DNA of 64,000 nucleotides from Caldilineae bacterium (lineage in GTDB: Bacteria; Chloroflexota; Anaerolineae; Epilineales; Epilineaceae). Positions 7,097 to 17,630 of the stretch are shown here, in pieces. The notes under the pieces were generated by a model. That model saw only the letters and a program-made list of their open reading frames with translations. It searched no databases and was not told the origin of the DNA. The DNA lies in NCBI GenBank assembly GCA_020634625.1, contig JACKBJ010000008.1:1-64000 (forward strand), read 5' to 3'. Each line of letters starts with the position of its first letter. Within the stretch, counting starts at the first letter, position 1. The translations under genes and the position numbers were made by a program.

Positions 7097-9025
7097 CTAT
7101 TCTCCGACCGTGATGAAGACCGGCGCGCTGCCCAGATCCAGCACGATCCGGCCCATGTTTGGGACGAGCGCGATCCGCGTGCAGCAGCGGCCGGCCTCGA
7201 GGCTGGCGCGGTCGAAGATCCGGGCCGTGATGCCGGCGCGTGCCATGGCCGGGGCCGGCAGCTCGACCCGCTCGGACCGGCCGGTCTTGGACCAGGCGAC
7301 CAGGTGCTGCCGGCCGCTGCGCGGCCAGCTGAAGCGATACAGCGCCACCCGGTCGTCCGACAGGTCTTCCGGGATGCCGTTGCTGTGCGAGATGGTGTGT
7401 GGCAGGACCTGAAGGCCGAGCTTGGCGCGCCGCTCCCGCGTCACCAGACCGCGCTGAGCCTGGGTGAACTGGCCGGCCACCCCCTTCGGGAAGTCGACCC
7501 AGCCGTACCAGTAGATGCGTTCGAGGTCGGGTTGGGCCAGGATCTCGAAGATCTCCCGGGTCAGGAACTCGACCTGACGCATCTCCTGGGGGTCCGGCTC
7601 GTCGGGCGTGCTGAGGCGAAAGGTCTCGGTGATCCAGATCGGCTTGGGACAGCCGTAGCGGCGCAGGGTGCTCCGCAGCCGGGCGTGGCGCTCGGCGCCG
7701 CCGGGCTGCCAGGGGTAGTCCAGGAACCAGTGATAGCTGAAGAAGTCGACGCTGTCACAGCCGCCAGACAGGAGGAAGTCGTCGAGGAAGTGGATGTCGA
7801 AGTCGGGCGCCTGTCCGGCTTGTACCTCGGCCGGGCGATCGTAGGGATCGACGTAGGCCAGGCCACCATGGGTGATGCGTGCGCCGGGATCGACCGCCAG
7901 GATCTCCTCGCGCGCGGCGCGGACGAAGCGCAGGTACTCGGCGGCGCGCCCGGCCCAGCAGCCGCCATGCGGCGTAGTCGGCTCGCCTTGGCCCCATTCG
8001 GGCGGTCGGGCGCGGTCGAGGGCGTCGATGTCCAGGGTGCCGTCCACTTCGTTGCCGATCTCCCAGGCCGCGACGCGATAGGGCGCCTGGGCGTAGCGCT
8101 CGGCCGCCGCGCGCACGAACTGGCGCCACTCGGCCTCCATGCCCGGCAGCATCCGGCCGCCACAGCTCCACTCCATGGCCCAACGCGGGTAGGCGATGAC
8201 GCTGACGAGGACGTCCAAGCCGGCCGCGGAATAGTCGCCCAGATGCCGATCGCTGACCCGCCAATCGAAGGCATCGGGCGCCAGGTTCCGCGGCTCGACG
8301 TCCATCCACCGCAGATCGCTTCGGACGCTGCCGATGCCGGCCGCTCGAGCCCGTGGCAGCTCCAGCAGGACGTTGTCGGCATGCCGTGAGGCGTCCCATT
8401 CCATGACGAACTGCGTGCCCCAGACCCGAGGTCCAGGGGCGGCCAGGGAGGCCGACCGCGCCAGATAGGGCAGATAGATCGGCCGCGGTCGGTCCGGGCT
8501 GGGGCTGACCGGCGCGGGCGTTTTCGTGGCCCCGACCGGGCTGGCGGTCGCGTCGGGACTGGCGGTCGCGGCGGCGGTGGCCGTCGGCGTCAGCACCCAG
8601 GTCGCCGAGGCCGGCGGCTCCAAGGTCCGGGTGGCCGCCTGCGTCGGGGTCAGCGAGGCCGTCGGGGTCACGTCGCCGGCCGGCGGGGTCGGATTCGGTG
8701 TCGCCGCGGTGGCGCTGATCGCAGGCGTGGCGCTCGCAAACGGGGTCGCGGTGGCTTCGGTGTAGGCCCGCGAGGCCGCGGCCGATCGGTAGGCCAGGGC
8801 GGGGCCGGGACGCGGGCCGCTGGCTGGCATCGAGGTCGGGCCGGCCGGGAGTCGACTCGGCAGCAGCGTCAGCGCCAGCAGGCACAGGGTCGAGGCGACG
8901 GCCAGTGCGGCGCGGCCAGCTGGCCGGGTGGGAAGAGCGCGAACGCAGGTCGATCGCCTCGCTCGAGACGGTGGCCCGGGTCGAAGCGGGCGGCATGGCT
9001 GCTCCGGCTGGCGGCTGGGGTTCAT
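7097..9025 (-). CDS. Secreted glycoside hydrolase, clan GH-A type TIM barrel
   Basis: 642 residues. A basic N-terminus and hydrophobic segment (38-56) are followed by a Thr/Pro/Ala-rich linker to about 180, the short motif IYLPYLAR (183-190), then a TIM-barrel catalytic domain (about 200-560). The acid/base Glu326 sits in WEIGNE and the likely nucleophile Glu467 in WITE, the pattern of clan GH-A enzymes such as GH5/GH39. A beta-sandwich-like tail ends the protein. Substrate cannot be told from sequence alone. Start choice is supported by AGGAG seven nt upstream of the ATG at 9025. It may be cotranscribed with the gene upstream. Confidence 0.8.
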   Translation of the reverse strand: MNPSRQPEQPCRPLRPGPPSRARRSTCVRALPTRPAGRAALAVASTLCLLALTLLPSRLPAGPTSMPASGPRPGPALAYRSAAASRAYTEATATPFASATPAISATAATPNPTPPAGDVTPTASLTPTQAATRTLEPPASATWVLTPTATAAATASPDATASPVGATKTPAPVSPSPDRPRPIYLPYLARSASLAAPGPRVWGTQFVMEWDASRHADNVLLELPRARAAGIGSVRSDLRWMDVEPRNLAPDAFDWRVSDRHLGDYSAAGLDVLVSVIAYPRWAMEWSCGGRMLPGMEAEWRQFVRAAAERYAQAPYRVAAWEIGNEVDGTLDIDALDRARPPEWGQGEPTTPHGGCWAGRAAEYLRFVRAAREEILAVDPGARITHGGLAYVDPYDRPAEVQAGQAPDFDIHFLDDFLLSGGCDSVDFFSYHWFLDYPWQPGGAERHARLRSTLRRYGCPKPIWITETFRLSTPDEPDPQEMRQVEFLTREIFEILAQPDLERIYWYGWVDFPKGVAGQFTQAQRGLVTRERRAKLGLQVLPHTISHSNGIPEDLSDDRVALYRFSWPRSGRQHLVAWSKTGRSERVELPAPAMARAGITARIFDRASLEAGRCCTRIALVPNMGRIVLDLGSAPVFITVGE

Positions 9026-9133
9026 CGGGTGGCTCCTGCGGCGCGCGGGATCGATCTGACCGGATGACGCCGAACCCGGGCCGGCGCTTGCAGGTCTGGG
9101 GGCGTCGGCGCCGACGAAGCGCTGGCGGGCGCC

Positions 9134-10009
9134 CTAGCGCGTCGGGCTCAAACCCTGTCCCGGGAAGTAGCGCGCTGCCGGCATCGGCAGGGGCGGCAAG
9201 GTGTCGGCCTCCGCGCTGGCGCTGACCGCGGGCGACAGCCAGTCGAGCTGGGCAAGCGCCGTCACGAAGCGGTCGATCGCGTCCCCTCCGTCACGGGCGG
9301 CGTAGGCGACCCGGTAGTAGCGGCCGTCGTGGGCCAGGAAGACGGCGTAGCTGGCCGGCCGGATCGGGCTCTCGGGGGCCCAGAGCGCGATCGCATCCTC
9401 GCCGGCCACCCGCGCGTTGCTGGGCCAGACGTCATCGACCGAGCGCATGCCGCTCGCCACGCCCATGACCCACAGGTGCAGGGGCGCCAGCTCGCGGGCA
9501 TCCCAGGCGCTGAGCGCCATGCGGGCGCCCGTCGCCGGGTCCTCGACCACCAGGTCACGGTCGGCGGCACCCAGCGGGCCGTCGTCCGCGTCGAAGTCGG
9601 CGGACTGCCAGCCCCGGGGCAGCGCGATTCGGACGCCGAGGGCGGGGTCCTCCACCAGCACCGTGTCGTCGCCGGTCGACGGGTCGCCCAGCAGGACGCT
9701 GGCCTCGGTCGCCGGGCCCCGCGCGACCGACGGTTCGAGGCCGGCGGGCGGCGCCTCGCCGGGCCCGGCCTCCGAGCCGTCGGCCGAGGCGCCGCCGCTG
9801 CCCGGATGGGCCAGCGGATCCGGGTTCGACGCATCCCAGCGCGTCTCCCGCAGGTTCGCGCCGTCGACTTCGGCCGGGCGGATCAGGCGCGAGGTATAGA
9901 TGAACACGGACAGCAGGACGACGAACAGCGAGGCCAAGGCGCCGGAGGCGGTGCCGATGGCCTGTACGCGACCGCGCGGGCCGTGGCTTTGAGGGCGAAG
10001 GGGGCTCAT
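9134..10009 (-). CDS. Membrane-anchored protein with PsbP-like C-terminal region, unknown function
   Basis: 291 residues. One membrane segment (about 19-40) is followed by an acidic Gly/Pro/Ala linker. A folded domain (about 105-270) then starts VLVEDPALGVRIALPRGW, resembling the opening of PsbP/DUF1795-like domains. No catalytic motif is visible. The start lies 19 nt after the relA stop, so it is likely cotranscribed with relA. I cannot assign a role. Confidence 0.6.
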   Translation of the reverse strand: MSPLRPQSHGPRGRVQAIGTASGALASLFVVLLSVFIYTSRLIRPAEVDGANLRETRWDASNPDPLAHPGSGGASADGSEAGPGEAPPAGLEPSVARGPATEASVLLGDPSTGDDTVLVEDPALGVRIALPRGWQSADFDADDGPLGAADRDLVVEDPATGARMALSAWDARELAPLHLWVMGVASGMRSVDDVWPSNARVAGEDAIALWAPESPIRPASYAVFLAHDGRYYRVAYAARDGGDAIDRFVTALAQLDWLSPAVSASAEADTLPPLPMPAARYFPGQGLSPTR

Positions 10010-10028
10010 TTGGCGGTTCCTGGTGGGA

Positions 10029-12281
10029 TCAGCCGGTGGGGCGGCGGACCTGGATCACGTTGTCGACCGTCTGCAGCTTGTCGATCAGTCCCGACAGGTG
10101 CTCGTGCGAGCTCAGCTCGACGATCACCGTCACGATGGCGGTGCCGTCGCTCGGATTGGTGCCCGCGCTGAGCGAACTGATGCGCACGTTGCGCAGTGAG
10201 ATGACGTCGCTGATGTCGCGCACCAGCCCGGATCGATCGTAGGCCACGATCCGAAGCTCGACCGGGTAGGCCTGCTGGTCGGTCTGCTGCCAGTTGACCC
10301 GAATGAAACGATCCGGTTCGCGATCCAACAGCCGGTGGATGTTGGAGCAGCTGGATCGGTGCAGCGTGACCCCCTTGCCGCGGGTGACGTAGCCGATGAC
10401 CTGTTCGCCCGGCAGGGGCGTGCAGCACCGCGCCACACGGGTATGGACCCCGTCGGCGCCGCGCATGGTCACGCCCTCGGCCTCGCTGGCGGCCGGTCGG
10501 GGAGCGGTGCCCGTCGGCGGTTTCGCACGTCGCTTGGCGCGCGCTTCCCGCTCGCCCTGGCCGCCTGCTTCGGCCTCCTGCTCCAGCAATCGGCTGACGA
10601 TCTGCTCGGTCGGAATGTCGTGACGGCCCACCGCGGCCAGGAACTCGTCCAGCCGTTCCTGACCGAAGAGCTTCGGCACTTCGTCGAGGCGCAGACGGGT
10701 GAGGCCGAGCTTGCGCAGCTGGCGCTCGAGCACCTCGCGGCCCTCGCGGATGGCGTCGCTGCGCGCCTGGCGGCGGAACCACTGCTTGATCTTGGCACGC
10801 GCCCGATTCGAGTTGACGTAGCCGAGCGCCGGGTTGAGCCAGTCGCGGCTCGGCCCGCCGGCGCCCCGCGCGGTGATGATCGAGACCGTCTGACCGGTGC
10901 TGAGCGGCGTGTCCAGCGCCACCATCCGGTTATCGACCATGGCGCCGCGGCAACGGTGGCCGACCTCGGTGTGAATCTGATAGGCGAAGTCGACCGGCGT
11001 CGAGCCGGCCGGCAGCTCGATCACGTCGCCGCGCGGCGTGAAGATGTAGACCTGATCGCTGAAGACGTCGGTCTTGAGGTTCTCGACGAAGGCCTCGGCG
11101 TCGGCGGCGTCGGCGTCGTGGCTCTCCAGCAGGCGTCGCAGCGTCGCGATCTTCTCCTGGAAGTCGGCCGAGTGCCGCGTGTTCTCCTTGTACTTCCAAT
11201 GCGCGGCCACTCCGAACTCGGCCAGCTCGTTCATCTCGTGGGTGCGGATCTGAACCTCGAGCGGACGGTTGTCCGGCCCCAGCACCGTGGTGTGCAGCGA
11301 CTGGTACAGGTTGGCCTTGCGCTTGGCGATGAAGTCGTCGAACTCGCCGACCATCGGCTGCCACATGGCGTGGACGATGCCGAGCGTGAGGTAACACTGC
11401 GGCAGCTCGTCCACCAGCACCCGCAAGGCCAACACGTCGTAGATCTGCTCGGCCGGCAGGTCCTTGCGGCGCATCTTGCGGTAGATCGAGTAGGTGTGCT
11501 TGGTTCGGCTCTTGATGTCGGCGACGATGCCGCTCTCGCGCAGCCGGGCATCGAGGGTGGCGATGGCCCGCTCGAGGTAGAGCTCGTGGGCTTCGCGCCG
11601 GCCGCTGAGCTCCTCGACGATCTGGCGGTAGATCTCGGGCTCCAGCTCGCGCAGGACCAGGTCCTCGAAGGCGCTCTTGAGCTGCCAGATGCCCAGGCGG
11701 TTGGCCAGCGGTGCGTAGATCTCCAAGGTCTCGCGCGCCATCCGCTCCCGCTTGTCGGGCTTGAGCGCGTCGAGGGTCTGCATGTTGTGCAGGCGGTCGG
11801 CCAGCTTGATCAGGATCACGCGCAGGTCGTCGACGGACGCCAGCAGCATCCGTCGCAGGCTCTCGGCTTCGGCCGCGGCCTTCTCGCGGGCCTCGATGGC
11901 GCTGATCTTGGTGACGCCCGCCACCAGCCGCGCCACCTCCTTGCCGAAGAGCGCCTCGACCTGAGCCGTGTCGATCGAGGTGTCCTCGACCACATCGTGC
12001 AGCAGCGCCGCCGCGATGGCGCCCGGATCGAGGCCCAGCTCGTCCAGAATCTGCGCTACGGCCAGCGGATGCACGATGTAGGGTTCGCCCGAGGCGCGGC
12101 GCTGTCCGCGATGGGCATCGTCGGCCACCCGGTAGGCGCGACCGACGATGCTCGCGTCGCTGCCGGGGAAGCGCGCCGCGATGTGCTGCTCCATCACGCC
12201 CACGGCTTCGGGCAGCTCGGCCGGAGCGTTGGCCTCGGCCGATGCCGCGATCAGCGCTGCCTTCTTGACCGCCGTCTTCAT
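10029..12281 (-). CDS. relA: Bifunctional (p)ppGpp synthetase/hydrolase (RelA/SpoT, Rel)
   Basis: 750 residues in full Rel order: HD hydrolase domain (about 45-200, with His71, HD at 95-96 and KLADRLHNM near 159), synthetase domain (about 240-380, with KSRTKHTYSIYRKM), TGS domain (about 410-480, starting VYIFTPRGDVIELPAGSTP), a helical region, and a C-terminal ACT domain (about 670-750). Intact HD and synthetase motifs suggest both making and degrading the stringent alarmone. The gene is divergent from rsfS with 139 bp between starts. The anchored protein at 9134-10009 follows by 19 nt. Confidence 0.96.
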   Translation of the reverse strand: MKTAVKKAALIAASAEANAPAELPEAVGVMEQHIAARFPGSDASIVGRAYRVADDAHRGQRRASGEPYIVHPLAVAQILDELGLDPGAIAAALLHDVVEDTSIDTAQVEALFGKEVARLVAGVTKISAIEAREKAAAEAESLRRMLLASVDDLRVILIKLADRLHNMQTLDALKPDKRERMARETLEIYAPLANRLGIWQLKSAFEDLVLRELEPEIYRQIVEELSGRREAHELYLERAIATLDARLRESGIVADIKSRTKHTYSIYRKMRRKDLPAEQIYDVLALRVLVDELPQCYLTLGIVHAMWQPMVGEFDDFIAKRKANLYQSLHTTVLGPDNRPLEVQIRTHEMNELAEFGVAAHWKYKENTRHSADFQEKIATLRRLLESHDADAADAEAFVENLKTDVFSDQVYIFTPRGDVIELPAGSTPVDFAYQIHTEVGHRCRGAMVDNRMVALDTPLSTGQTVSIITARGAGGPSRDWLNPALGYVNSNRARAKIKQWFRRQARSDAIREGREVLERQLRKLGLTRLRLDEVPKLFGQERLDEFLAAVGRHDIPTEQIVSRLLEQEAEAGGQGEREARAKRRAKPPTGTAPRPAASEAEGVTMRGADGVHTRVARCCTPLPGEQVIGYVTRGKGVTLHRSSCSNIHRLLDREPDRFIRVNWQQTDQQAYPVELRIVAYDRSGLVRDISDVISLRNVRISSLSAGTNPSDGTAIVTVIVELSSHEHLSGLIDKLQTVDNVIQVRRPTG

Positions 12282-12312
12282 GCCTTGATGCCCATCGCCG
12301 CCCGCCTTCCCT

Positions 12313-12341
12313 TTGCTCGAGCCGAAGGCCCACCCTATAAT
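12313..12341 (+). promoter_or_regulatory. Promoter of rsfS
   Basis: TTGCTC (12313-12318), 17-nt spacer, perfect TATAAT (12336-12341), facing rsfS at 12421. The -35 match is only partial. Confidence 0.55.
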
Positions 12342-12420
12342 GCCACGCCCACTTGGATTCCCGAAAACATCCGAGCGCGCCCCGTTCGGCGCGTTGCGAT
12401 GCCCTCACGAAAGGCCTGGA

Positions 12421-12771
12421 ATGCTGGACTCGACCACGTTGGCGCGCGCGATCTTCGATGCCATGGGCGACAAGCAGGCCGAGGATCTGGTCCTGCTCGA
12501 CATTCGACCCGTGTCCATCATCACCGACTACTTCGTGATCGGCACCGCCGGCAGCGCGCGGCAGCTGCGCGCCGTGGTCGAGTCGGTCGAGGAGCAGGTG
12601 CGAGAGACCCTGGGCGTCAAGCCCATCTCGATCGATGGCGCCTTCGACTCGGGCTGGGTCCTGGTCGATTACGGCGACGTCATCGTCCATGTCTTCGCGC
12701 CGGATCAGCGGGCCTTCTATCAGCTCGAAGCGCTGTGGAACGAGGCGCCGCTCGTGGCCCGGATGGCCTAG
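12421..12771 (+). CDS. rsfS: Ribosomal silencing factor RsfS (Iojap family)
   Basis: 116 residues from the ATG at 12421, chosen because AAAGG lies 7 nt upstream and the family starts with this helix. The Iojap/DUF143 core is clear: DIRPVSIITDYFVIGTAGS near 25-45 and WVLVDYGDVIVHVF near 75-90. RsfS binds ribosomal protein uL14 and blocks subunit joining when nutrients are low. Sitting next to relA, it forms a starvation-response pair. Upstream in-frame starts at 12313 would precede the promoter and are unlikely. Confidence 0.94.
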   Translation: MLDSTTLARAIFDAMGDKQAEDLVLLDIRPVSIITDYFVIGTAGSARQLRAVVESVEEQVRETLGVKPISIDGAFDSGWVLVDYGDVIVHVFAPDQRAFYQLEALWNEAPLVARMA

Positions 12772-12798
12772 ACGACGCCCGAGGGCGGGGAGCCGGCC

Positions 12799-13023
12799 GT
12801 GCGCGTGATGATCGACTGGGACCTCTGTATCGGCGCCGGGCTCTGTCTGGCCGAGAGCCCCGCGGCTTTCGAGCTGGTCGAGACGGCCGAGGGACCGCGC
12901 GCCATCCTGCGCGCCCCGGATGACGATGGGCGGCTCGAGGCCGCCGCCCGGCGATGCCCGACCATGGCCATTCGGCTCTGGGACGCGTCCGGGCAGCAGC
13001 GGTATCCACCCCCGGCCGGCTGA
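12799..13023 (+). CDS. Small ferredoxin, [3Fe-4S]-type, P450-partner-like
   Basis: 74 residues. The pattern DLCIGAGLC (Cys-x5-Cys) with a distant RRCP gives three cysteines spaced as in [3Fe-4S] ferredoxins that serve cytochromes P450. The residue usually completing a 4Fe cluster is Gly/Ala. Start is GTG at 12799, seven nt after GGGGAG. An ATG at 12808 is an alternative. It lies 27 bp after rsfS and could be cotranscribed. No P450 or reductase is nearby, so the partner is unknown. Confidence 0.82.
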   Translation: MRVMIDWDLCIGAGLCLAESPAAFELVETAEGPRAILRAPDDDGRLEAAARRCPTMAIRLWDASGQQRYPPPAG

Positions 13024-13029
13024 GCGCGG

Positions 13030-14628
<1,599 letters not shown>

Positions 14629-14731
14629 GGCAGGGTCTCCCGGGATGTCGGCGGCCGTCGCCCGGCCGGCCGAGGGGTTAACGCCCGGCTTGGCCGAAGC
14701 GTTCGATGGCCGCGTCCGATCGGCGCCCGCC

Positions 14732-17602
14732 TCAGGCTTCCACGCGCTCCAGCGCGGCCCAGCTGGGACCGACCGACAGGTCGGCCACCATCGGCACCGG
14801 CAGCGCCACGGCCTCGGTCATGATGGATCGGGTCAGGGGGATCAGCTCGGCCAGCTCGGCCTGGGGCACTTCGAGCAGCAGCTCGTCGTGCACCTGCAAC
14901 AGCAGCCGACTGCCCAGGCCCCGCTCGCGGAGCGCCGCATGCAGTCGGATCATGGCCACCTTCGTGATGTCGGCGGCCGAGCCTTGGATCGGCGCGTTGA
15001 TGGCCTCGCGCTCGGCGCGTTGGCGCGTGTTGCGGTCGCTGTCCGCGCCGGAGAGCAGCTGCGGGAAATAGCGACGTCGTCCCAGGATCGTCTCGACATA
15101 CCCCTGTTCGCTGGCGCCGGCCAGCAGCCGGTCGAAGTAGGCGCGCACGCCCGGGTAGCGGTCGAAGTAGCGTTCGATGAAGTCGGCCGAGTCCCCGCGC
15201 GACAGCCCGGTGCGCCGCGAGAGCCCAAAGGCGCCCATGCCATAGAGCACGCCGAAGTTGACCATCTTGGCGATGCGCCGTTCGTTGGCGGTGACGGCCA
15301 GCGGGTCCTTGTCGAAGAGGAAGCCGCCGGTCGCGGCGTGGATGTCGCCACCGGCCTCGAAGACCTGGCGCAGGCTGGCGTCGTCCGAGAGCGAGGCTAG
15401 GATGCGCAGCTCCATCTGGGAGTAGTCGGCGGCCAGGAACACCGAGCCCGGATCCGGCACGAAAGCGCTTCGGATCTGACCGCCGAGCTCGGTGCGGACC
15501 GGGATGTTCTGCAGGTTGGGATCGGTCGAGCTCAGCCGACCCGTGACGGTCGAGGTCTGCTGCCAGCTGGTGTGAATGCGGCCGGTCGCCGGGTTGATCA
15601 TGCCGGGCAGGGCGTCGACATAGGTGCCGCGCAGCTTCTGGACGTGCCGCCAGTCGAGCACGTCCTGGACGATCGGGTGCTCGCCGCGCAGGTCTTCCAG
15701 CACGCCGGCCGAGGTGCCGTAACCGGTCTTGGTCCGCCGCGTCGCCGGCAGGCCCAGCTCGTCGAAGAGCAGCTCGCCGAGCTGCTTGGGCGACGCGATG
15801 TTGAAGGGGCGGCCCGCCGCCGCGTGAACCCGTGCCTCGAGCTCGCCTGCCCGCTCGGCCAGGTCGATGCTGATCGCGCCGAGGACGGCCGGGTCGACCC
15901 GGATCCCGGCTTGCTCCATGTCGGTCAGAACCCAGGCCACCGGCATCTCGACCGTGTCGAAGAGCCGTCGCGCCCGTCGCGCTTCGAGCTCGGGCTCGAG
16001 GCGCTCGGCCAGGCGCAGCGTCATGTCGACGTCGGCACAGGCGTAGGGACCCGCTTCGTCGACCGGGACTTCGGCCATCGAACGCTGGTCGCGGCCGCTG
16101 CCGATCAGCGCCTTGATCGGGGTCATCTCGAATCCCAGCTCGCTCCAGGCCAGGTCCTTGAGGCCGAGCGCGCGGCGCCCGGGCTCGACCAGCCAGGCCG
16201 CGATCAGCGTGTCGAAGACCGGCTCCTGGACCGTCAGCCCGTGCCGGCGCAACACCAGCAGGTCGTACTTGGCATGGTGCGCGAGCTTGATCGCCGGGCC
16301 CGTCAGCGCCGGTGCCAGCGCCTCCAGCACGGCCGCCAGGGACAGGTTGGCCGGCGGCTCGGCCGCGGCGTCACCCGCGGATGCCTCGATCGCGGCATCG
16401 GTGGCCTGGGCCTCGGGATCGCCGAAGTCCATCGCCAGCTGGGCGCCATGCGCCGGCTCCGCCGCCGTTTCGCGCTGGGCCGGCCGGTGGCCGACCGGGA
16501 TGTACCAGCCGCGGCCGCTGGCATCGCTCAGGGCCAGGCCGATGAGCTCGGCCTGCATCGGATCGATGCCGGTGGTCTCGGTGTCGAAGGCCAGCCGCGA
16601 GGCGTCGACCAGCTGTCCGACCAGTTGCCTCAGGTCCTCCATGCGGGTGACCAGCTGGTAGTCGCCGTCCGGACTGGGTGCCTCGAACGCTTCGGACCGC
16701 GGGTCGTCGCCGGCGGCGGGCAGGCGATCCACGAGCGAGCGGAAGGCAAGGCGCCGCAGGATGCGCATCACCGCCTCGCGGTCGTAGCCGCGGACGGCGG
16801 TGGCCGGCAGGTCCAGGCTCAGCGGCAGATCGCGCTGGATCCGCGACAGGCGCCGGCTGAGCCGGGCGTCGTCGGCATGCGACACCAGGTTCTCGCGGAC
16901 GCGCCGGCCCGGGATCTCCTCGGCGCGCGCGATGGCTGCCTCGATGTCACCGAAACGTTGGATCAGGTCGGTGGCGGTCTTCTCGCCGATGCCGGGCACA
17001 CCCGGGATGTTGTCGGAGCTGTCGCCCTTGAGGGCCTTCCACTCGACCAGCTGGCCGGGGCCGATGCCGTAGCGCGCCTCGACCGCCGCCGCATCGTAGA
17101 CCCGGCTGTCGGTGAAACGGCGGCCGCTGATCGCCACCCGAACGCCCGGTTCGATCAGCTGCAGCAGGTCGCTGTCGCCGGTGACGATCAGGGTCTCGAC
17201 GCCGGCCCGGGCCGCCTGGCGGGCCAGGGTGCCGATCACGTCGTCGGCTTCGAAGCCGGCCAGCTCGTAGATCGGGATGTCGAAGGCCGTCACGATCTCG
17301 CGGATGCGATCGAGCTGGATCGCCAGATCGGGCGGCGCCTCGGCGCGGTTGGCCTTGTACGCCGGATACAGGCTGTCGCGCCCGCTGCGCCCGCGATCGA
17401 AGGCAACCGCCAGGTGCTCGGGCGCATACTGCTCGAGCACCTGCAGCAGCATCGCGGTGAAGCCGAAGGTGGCGCTGGTCGGCTCGCCGTCCGGGCTGCT
17501 CATGGCCTGACCCAGCGCATGGTAGGCGCGATAGGCGAGGGCGTGGCCGTCGATCAGGACCAGGCCCGGACGATCGGTCGCCGGCGGCGCGTGCTGGCTC
17601 AT
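14732..17602 (-). CDS. polA: DNA polymerase I
   Basis: 956 residues with all three domains. The 5'-3' exonuclease/FEN domain (about 10-300) includes GDSSDNIPGVPGIGEKTA. The 3'-5' proofreading domain (about 320-540) keeps FDTETTGI, the Asp in HHAKYDLLVL and YACADVD, so proofreading is probably active. The family A polymerase domain (about 560-956) carries DYSQMELRILA, KMVNFGVLYGMG and LLLQVHDELLLEV. It fills gaps in repair and removes RNA primers. An Ala/Glu-rich insertion of about 50 residues interrupts the proofreading domain. Upstream on the same strand lie the anti-sigma and sigma genes, 28 bp away. Confidence 0.97.
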   Translation of the reverse strand: MSQHAPPATDRPGLVLIDGHALAYRAYHALGQAMSSPDGEPTSATFGFTAMLLQVLEQYAPEHLAVAFDRGRSGRDSLYPAYKANRAEAPPDLAIQLDRIREIVTAFDIPIYELAGFEADDVIGTLARQAARAGVETLIVTGDSDLLQLIEPGVRVAISGRRFTDSRVYDAAAVEARYGIGPGQLVEWKALKGDSSDNIPGVPGIGEKTATDLIQRFGDIEAAIARAEEIPGRRVRENLVSHADDARLSRRLSRIQRDLPLSLDLPATAVRGYDREAVMRILRRLAFRSLVDRLPAAGDDPRSEAFEAPSPDGDYQLVTRMEDLRQLVGQLVDASRLAFDTETTGIDPMQAELIGLALSDASGRGWYIPVGHRPAQRETAAEPAHGAQLAMDFGDPEAQATDAAIEASAGDAAAEPPANLSLAAVLEALAPALTGPAIKLAHHAKYDLLVLRRHGLTVQEPVFDTLIAAWLVEPGRRALGLKDLAWSELGFEMTPIKALIGSGRDQRSMAEVPVDEAGPYACADVDMTLRLAERLEPELEARRARRLFDTVEMPVAWVLTDMEQAGIRVDPAVLGAISIDLAERAGELEARVHAAAGRPFNIASPKQLGELLFDELGLPATRRTKTGYGTSAGVLEDLRGEHPIVQDVLDWRHVQKLRGTYVDALPGMINPATGRIHTSWQQTSTVTGRLSSTDPNLQNIPVRTELGGQIRSAFVPDPGSVFLAADYSQMELRILASLSDDASLRQVFEAGGDIHAATGGFLFDKDPLAVTANERRIAKMVNFGVLYGMGAFGLSRRTGLSRGDSADFIERYFDRYPGVRAYFDRLLAGASEQGYVETILGRRRYFPQLLSGADSDRNTRQRAEREAINAPIQGSAADITKVAMIRLHAALRERGLGSRLLLQVHDELLLEVPQAELAELIPLTRSIMTEAVALPVPMVADLSVGPSWAALERVEA

Positions 17603-17630
17603 GCGCGGAGCTCCGCGGGTGGCGATGGGT

